From positions 60,998,949 to 61,062,948 of the forward strand of contig NC_030383.2 of NCBI RefSeq assembly GCF_001625215.2: a stretch of DNA of 64,000 bases, written 5' to 3'. The stretch's first letter is position 1. Each line of letters begins with the position of its first letter. The stretch is from Daucus carota subsp. sativus. Lineage: Eukaryota; Streptophyta; Magnoliopsida; Apiales; Apiaceae. Below the pieces are notes generated by a model. The model was not told the origin of the DNA and made no database searches. It saw only the letters and a list, made by a program, of their open reading frames with translations. Positions 51,796 through 64,000 of this stretch are shown piece by piece. The position numbers and the translations under genes are program-made.

Positions 51796-52459
51796 GGTTA
51801 CTCGATCCGAGTTAATGAAGAAACATCCTGGTTGAGCCTCTGTTTCAATATGTTAGCTTTGGTGGATGACTTGGAAATGTAGAAGTTCAATGTGTGTGTT
51901 GAAATTGAAACTGTTATGTTGGTCTAGTTAAAGAAAAGCGAAGTAAGAACTATTAGGTTGCGCTGTGTGTAATAATTTCTGTTGCTTCCTCAAATTTATG
52001 ATCGACGATCAAAATTCAGGAAATTCTAAGAAAATCAGATAAGATGTGTAAAATATTTCCCAACAAGGTTTCCAGTTCTTGCCTTTGTATAACTTAATAA
52101 CAGATTATTTCTCATTCTTCAGTCCTCCGATTGAATGGACAGCATATATGTTTAAATAGATATATAAACCACCTGTTAGAACAAAATGCTAGTCAAATAT
52201 ATCTGAATCATACATCAACCAAATATCAGTCCATGATTAAAAACCATCAGATTTTCTAAAGTCTGGAGAGATGGTATAAATATTAAGATTAAAAAAAACA
52301 GTACAGCATAACAAGGACAAGTTGGTTTCTAACCATTCAGATTCAAATTCACTAGTACACCAATTAAAACTTAGTTTATAATTAGAGATTGGTACTGATA
52401 AGCACATGCATTGACATCAATCCGCAATACACCTCAGTCTCACCCACAGCGTTTCGAGA
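51796..52459. other. Convergent 3' ends of the USP and SR genes
   Basis: Holds the USP 3' UTR (plus strand) and the SR-protein 3' UTR (minus strand). No separate gene seen. The two genes are transcribed towards each other with under 700 bp between stop codons. Confidence 0.6.
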
Positions 52460-59190
<6,731 letters not shown>

Positions 59191-59195
59191 TGCGT

Positions 59196-59351
59196 CTAAT
59201 CAAAATTTAACACATACAAAACCACAATTAGATGCAAATTGAGTTAAATTAAGTTAATAATATAGTTAAATAAACCTATAGATACGCATATAAGTACACA
59301 TATACGTTAAAATTAGATAGAATTGGGGAGGGAGGGAGGGAGGGAGAGAGC

Positions 59352-59407
<56 letters not shown>

Positions 59408-59462
59408 TGGGAGAGAGGGGGGGGGGGGGGAGAGGGAGGGAGAGAGAGAGAGAGAGATTTAC
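59196..59462 (-). promoter_or_regulatory. 5' UTR intron of the SR gene, with a (GA)n/(CT)n tract at its 5' splice site
   Basis: On the minus strand a donor CAG/gtaaat lies at 59462 and an acceptor ttgattag ends at 59196, 5 nt before the ATG. The intron starts almost directly with a pyrimidine microsatellite (59327-59458, sense CT and C-runs). Leader introns are common in plant SR genes and can raise expression. Inferred from consensus only. Confidence 0.6.
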
Positions 59463-60203
59463 CTGAAAATAATTGGGGGAGAACAAGAAGATTTAAAATT
59501 AGGGCTTTGAATTTTAGAAGAGAGCGATATGTATGACAGTGTGAGTGTATGTTGTGTCATTGTGTCGTTATTGTGATGTAATTAACGACTCGGACTGAGT
59601 TAAGGTAAATTTGCACATCATTTATTTGAAAAAATTTATATTATTAGAATTTTTTCTTAATTCGAAGATGAGATTATTGTCTAATTTTTTAATTTATTTT
59701 ATTTTAATGAATTATTTAATATAAATTTAATTTATTATGAGTGTTATTCAAATGCGGCTTGTATGGAGACAAAAAAAAATTTATCGTAAAAATTAAATAA
59801 TTATATGATAGTAATTTTGATATTTACATATTTTAAAATATAATAGGAAAAATTAATATTTGTATTAATGTTTGATATTGAAATTCATACAACCGTCTGG
59901 AAAGATTGTTTTTCAAATTACGGCAATCTATTTTTATAATATAAAATATTAATGAGTGTTGAAAATTATTGGTTGTTAAATTCTGACTCAATATTATGAA
60001 TCTGCCAAACAATGTTACGCAAAAATTTAGAAACATATTTAAACAGTAGCTAAACATTGATATTTGAATATTTCCTAAAGTATTTTATTTTTAATCATTT
60101 ATTAATAAGCAACTATTTATTTTAACAATGGTAACCTAAAAAATCAAGTTGTCACCCAAATATTATTTTTTAATGTACAAATACCTCAAAATTAAAAGTT
60201 TCC
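59463..60203. other. SR gene promoter and intergenic
   Basis: The SR promoter and first leader exon read leftwards from here. The rest to 60203 is AT-rich with no gene or clear repeat. Confidence 0.5.
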
Positions 60204-60612
60204 TCATCTAACATAAAAACCAGCAGAATAGCTCTTACAGTAACTGGGGATTACCAAAACAGCAAGAATGCAACATGGTAAAATTACAAAAGAGTATAGC
60301 ACTGTGAAAGGAATGACAAAAGTGCCATTCTGCCTCTGCATATAATGAAATAATTTTTTCCAACCAGCTGAAAATCGGTAGGCTTTGTATTTTTGTTGTA
60401 ATTGAGAAACACTATCCTCAGACAAGCAAAAAGCTTGACCTGCAAATGAGAGTACCATAAGCCAAAGGCGATATTCTACTAAATAACAACCGGACCATGA
60501 AGGTGATTCTTCGTTCACAATGTTTATAACAATGGCTGCAAAAATGCTCCGGAAGAAAGTAGTGACAAGGCTCAATTGTCGTGCCTCTTTGCCAAATCCA
60601 GAAAGCAGAATC
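60204..60612 (-). other. Unassigned 136-codon open frame, possibly a 3' exon of the PHD-GNAT gene
   Basis: An open stretch follows the acceptor-like tgtggcag (ends 60613). It encodes a hydrophobic peptide with segments such as LVTTFFRSIFAAIVINIV and FTVLYSFVILPCCILAVLVI, which could span membranes. I recognise no family. The upstream PHD-GNAT gene has a strong donor (gtgagt) immediately after its stop codon, so this may simply be a spliced 3' UTR exon. It could also be the end of a separate gene or alternative transcript. Confidence 0.3.
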
Positions 60613-61067
60613 TGCCACATTTTATCACAAGGTTCAAATGATCAAGCCAACATTATGAACAGAATTTAATAATTTCAGCATTGCTAAAATTTAATTTCAA
60701 TAAACGAGTCCAGTTTGGACTACTTGAGCTGCATTGGTAAAAATTTTACATGGAAAAGAATATATATGTGGGTGATTATGAAGTTATATTTGTATGTTTC
60801 TTATATGTTGAGCGAAAATTACCAGTGCAAATTTGATACTAGCTCTTTAGGACATCTTGGGCGCAACTGGGATCAAGTAACATCAATAGCTACTGAATAC
60901 TCATGCAGTTGCATTTCATGAAGCCTTTGTGATTAAAAGGCCACTTTTCCTGCAATTCGTGAAACCAATCAGAATGACCTGTTTATCTTGTTATAATGAC
61001 ATCCATACTGATACAGAAGTAACATAGAATACAGTATAATACATTGTGACCGTGTTTCAAACTCACC

Positions 61068-62627
61068 TCAAAGATTGTCGTCTGATCTTTGAAGTAGTTT
61101 TTGGCAAGCAATGGTACCTGGAAATTCAAGAAAAGTATAACCTAGCAACATGGATCTGTCGCTTGTTGTCATTTCCCTGAAAGCGAATGAGGGGCTAGTC
61201 CAAGTGTCTAAAACAGAAGGCATTGCAGGCAAAACTACCTTCTTAACACCCAAATTAATGAGCTTCTCTTCAAGCACATTCATTAATGTCTTGCACATAC
61301 CTTGTCTTCTGTAATTGAATCGTGTAGCTATAAAGGGTATTTCTGCTACTTTGTCGCCAAAAACTCTTACTGTTGCAAATGTAACGACTCTATTACCTTT
61401 CTGCAAGATCACAGTATAAAATCCTTTAAAATCTAGTTGTTTCAAATCCGATTTCCTGCTAAAAATTACAGCTTCACCAACATCCCTCCCACGCCAAGGC
61501 TCTGCCACGGGTTTAAAACACTCATGCATCACAACAAGTGCACGCTTCAGCTTTTTCTTTGTCTTAGGATCATCCACACTGATATTATTCTTTAACAGAG
61601 TCCAAGTTAAATTATTTCCATCCACAACAATTGGTTTCCCTAACAACCGCTTAAGACCAGAATGTATGTTCTGACACCTCTTACTACAAAACCACTTGTT
61701 CCGCTCCAGCTTGCCAGCACGGTATCCACCTATGCACTTTACATGGTAGTGTTGTTCACATTGATCACACTGTTTATCACGCATAAATTGATCATCTCTG
61801 CAAACACTCTGGCCACAAATTCCACAGGAACATGATCGACAGTACCAAAACTCACCAGCAGGAATCTCTGACAGGCCAAGACAAGGTGCATGAAAAGCAG
61901 AAGGGCATTGATCACATAACATCAGATCTCCACCTTCCCTACACACTGAGCAAACATCATCATTTCGGTCTTCCAAAGTCTCAGTCACTTTTCCACTGTT
62001 AACACAAGTTCTTCTCCTAAGAACCCTTGTAGCTGCCTTACAATCCTCCCCTTTAGGCCCTTCTGACAAATAGGAATCACCACCCGTACTTTTCTTCAAT
62101 TCATCAAAATCATTCATCTCCTCACCCCCAATCTTCCTCTTCTTCCCCCCTTCACTCAACTCACATTCCTCCCTTCCAGTATCATCAACACTACCATCTT
62201 CCAAGTCACTGACAACGTCTCTACGTCCACTATCCTCAAACAAATCGATCCAAAACTCCCTTTTCCCACGCTCCACACCCGAACAACCTGGCACATAAAC
62301 ATCCACATCATTATTCACCACTTCCCCCTTAAGACCACCTAATTCCTCCACCTCTTGGCCATCCAAACAAGCCTTGCATGCAGCTCGAACCGACAAATAC
62401 TTCTTGTTCCCAACAGGAGACCAGTACCTAGGCTCTCTCTTCCCACACTCTCTGACCAAATGCCTTAAAGACCATCCTACAGCCACCAAATGCTGCTTAG
62501 CTTTCAACACTAACTCCTTCATGTCTTTTCTTGTACCTCCTGATCCATCTGTGTTGTTGTAGTAATCAACAACAGCTTGAGGATTGAACAAGGGCTTGAT
62601 GCTCTGAGTTTGATACTTGAAATCCAT
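61068..62627 (-). CDS. PHD-finger protein with C-terminal GNAT acetyltransferase fold (IDM1-like), 519 aa, intronless CDS
   Basis: A single open frame. The N-terminal part (about 30-90: VLKAKQHLVAVGWSLRHLV, then REPRYWSP and ACKACLDG) matches the domain before the PHD in plant IDM1-like proteins. A basic KKRK patch at 162-165 may be a nuclear signal. PHD finger 1 spans 226-267 (CSVCREGGDLMLCDQCPSAF, WYCRSC); a second Cys/His cluster spans 268-317 (CGICGQSVC, CDQCEQHYHVKC, WFCSKRC). The GNAT domain at about 370-505 has the acetyl-CoA loop RRQGMCKTLM (440-449) and LGYTFLEFPGT. Relatives such as IDM1/ROS4 read histone marks and acetylate H3 to guide DNA demethylation; whether this paralogue does so is inferred. 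It is much shorter than IDM1, like several compact family members. G/gtgagt right after the TGA suggests a 3' UTR intron. Confidence 0.93.
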   Translation of the reverse strand: MDFKYQTQSIKPLFNPQAVVDYYNNTDGSGGTRKDMKELVLKAKQHLVAVGWSLRHLVRECGKREPRYWSPVGNKKYLSVRAACKACLDGQEVEELGGLKGEVVNNDVDVYVPGCSGVERGKREFWIDLFEDSGRRDVVSDLEDGSVDDTGREECELSEGGKKRKIGGEEMNDFDELKKSTGGDSYLSEGPKGEDCKAATRVLRRRTCVNSGKVTETLEDRNDDVCSVCREGGDLMLCDQCPSAFHAPCLGLSEIPAGEFWYCRSCSCGICGQSVCRDDQFMRDKQCDQCEQHYHVKCIGGYRAGKLERNKWFCSKRCQNIHSGLKRLLGKPIVVDGNNLTWTLLKNNISVDDPKTKKKLKRALVVMHECFKPVAEPWRGRDVGEAVIFSRKSDLKQLDFKGFYTVILQKGNRVVTFATVRVFGDKVAEIPFIATRFNYRRQGMCKTLMNVLEEKLINLGVKKVVLPAMPSVLDTWTSPSFAFREMTTSDRSMLLGYTFLEFPGTIACQKLLQRSDDNL

Positions 62628-64000
62628 GAAGTCTCCTGGAGTCTCCTGGTTGGATTCCTCAGAGTGATAACTATGAGACTAGAGTACAACCAAATTTTAT
62701 ACTAGTTTTGATATTGCAAAGTTTTCATAATTTTATTTGTTTTCCGAAAAAAATGGGTAGTAACAGAAGTAAGCAGCTTATATATATTAGTATTAACTGT
62801 GTTAATATGAATAAAATTTGGATATATCATGAGGAAAAAGGTAATAGTGAAAGAGCTTGGTAAGTTTTATCCTCTAGAGAGTTTAACATGTAATGCAATT
62901 CTAAGACTGATCATAAATTGGCCAGTAGCGAGAAAACGAGAAATGGGTTAATCTCCTCGAGTGACAGTACTCTCCCCCCCTGGTTTTTTTTAGCTCGGGC
63001 AGCGGGCTTGACACACATTTCAAATATTCTATAAAATGTAAATTTATAAGTTATTTTAAATTTTTTAAGAACCAAAATTTAATATGCAAATATTTATATA
63101 GAAAGAAAATTTTCAAAAGTAATTTATAAAATTATATTTTATATACGTCTTGAAATGTAAAAACATGAGTTTAGAATTTTGAAACCAGAAGCTGGAATTC
63201 AAAAATGCAGCTTCTTTTGATTTTTTTTAGTCATTTGCATTTTGTTATGAAGCTTTTAAATTTTTAATGTGTAATAAATTTTATTTGTTAATAAAACTTC
63301 TTCTATTATAACAATATTTTTTTTTCTAATTTATAAATTTGAATTACCAAATACCTTATAAATATAATTATCAAAACACATTTAGTAACTTATAAATCAA
63401 ATTCACTTGTCAGTCTCTCAAGTCTACAACTAAATTGAGCTCAACATAGTCTTGGATTTTTCAACAAAGCTTCTCACGATCACTTTGTACACAAAGTTAC
63501 ACTTCTCCATCTTCCAAGGCACTTAAATAACCTAGCAGATTACTTCTCTAAAGGAGCTAAGAGAGGAAAAATGATGGCAGCTTGGTGTGAGCAATAAAGA
63601 AGCCTTACAAAGATGGATCAAGAGTGCCTAGCCAGTAGCCACCCAATTAGGATTAAGAGTTCAGTGTAAAAATATATGGTGCTTTAACTAGTTTTATTGC
63701 AGCATCAAATCAAAGCTTCCAGGTCAACTATAAGGACCAATGCATGTAGCTCAAAATCTTCCATCATGAGGTTTCTGGTGCAACAATAGTTAACAAGGCA
63801 AGTATGGCATTTGAAGATGCATATAGAAGCTAGCAGTATAAGTATTAGGTTTTCTACCACTGTAGTTACACCATTCTCTTGTTGGAGTTTGGTTGTTAAT
63901 AAAAGTCTGGCTTTTCAAAAAGAAAAAAGAAAACAAAGCTTCTAGCCATTTGCAGAGCCAGCTGAAATTTTCGTGGGCCAAGAAAAATACCCGAAATTTG
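62628..64000. other. PHD-GNAT promoter and intergenic to window end
   Basis: Just before the ATG a small duplication (agtctcctggagtctcctgg) lies at about 62629-62650. Beyond 62700 the sequence is AT-rich with no gene, MITE boundary or RNA gene I can support. Reading frames here are short and featureless. Confidence 0.5.

Noticed and set aside
59354..59536. Arg-Glu repeat frame
   Set aside because: Translation of the GA tract at the leader intron of the SR gene; not a protein.
62374..62562. Plus-strand frame opposite the PHD-GNAT gene
   Set aside because: Antisense shadow of an intact 519-codon gene.

Overview
This window is nuclear DNA of a flowering plant, almost certainly a eudicot. The evidence is AT-rich sequence, genes split into many short exons with AT-rich introns, plant-only protein families (NLA/BAH1-type SPX-RING ligase, PHD-GNAT proteins of the IDM1 type, FHA-AAA ATPase, plant SR34-type splicing factor), and many small DNA transposons (Stowaway, Tourist, hAT and Mutator MITEs). 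I cannot name the species from sequence alone. All exon boundaries below were read by eye from splice consensus, frame continuity and remembered family conservation; each complete model closes in frame.

Layout. 1-15.4 kb (+): a 27-exon gene for an FHA-domain AAA+ ATPase of 1235 aa. 15.4-18.4 kb: intergenic, with a Mutator-type MITE carrying a 136-bp near-perfect palindrome. 18.5-26.8 kb (+): the mismatch-repair gene PMS1 (11 exons, 908 aa), with an E2F-like site in its promoter and a GC-AG first intron. 26.8-34.2 kb: a decayed stretch with a nucleoredoxin-like pseudogene, an orphan exon of a heavy-metal-associated (HMA) protein, a local duplication and another MULE-like MITE. 34.5-38.2 kb (-): p23 co-chaperone (6 exons, 210 aa). 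39.6-43.1 kb (-): SPX-RING E3 ligase of the NLA/BAH1 family (6 exons, 339 aa). 43.1-50.2 kb: a gene-poor block of MITEs and a foldback element. 50.3-51.8 kb (+): universal stress protein (4 exons, 158 aa). 52.5-59.2 kb (-): SF2/ASF-type SR splicing factor (13 coding exons, 298 aa). 61.1-62.6 kb (-): intronless PHD-finger/GNAT protein (519 aa), with a probable intron after its stop codon. 62.6-64 kb: intergenic.

These are unrelated housekeeping and regulatory genes, not a cluster with one shared job. Thematic links are limited to chromatin and genome care (PMS1, PHD-GNAT), protein quality control (p23, AAA ATPase), phosphate/ubiquitin signalling (NLA/BAH1) and RNA processing (SR protein). I found no convincing novel multi-gene system. 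The most unusual items are the palindrome-bearing MULE MITE, the GC-AG introns, the terminal SR exon that supplies only part of an Arg codon plus the stop, microsatellites at splice sites or at element borders, and the decaying nucleoredoxin/HMA region.
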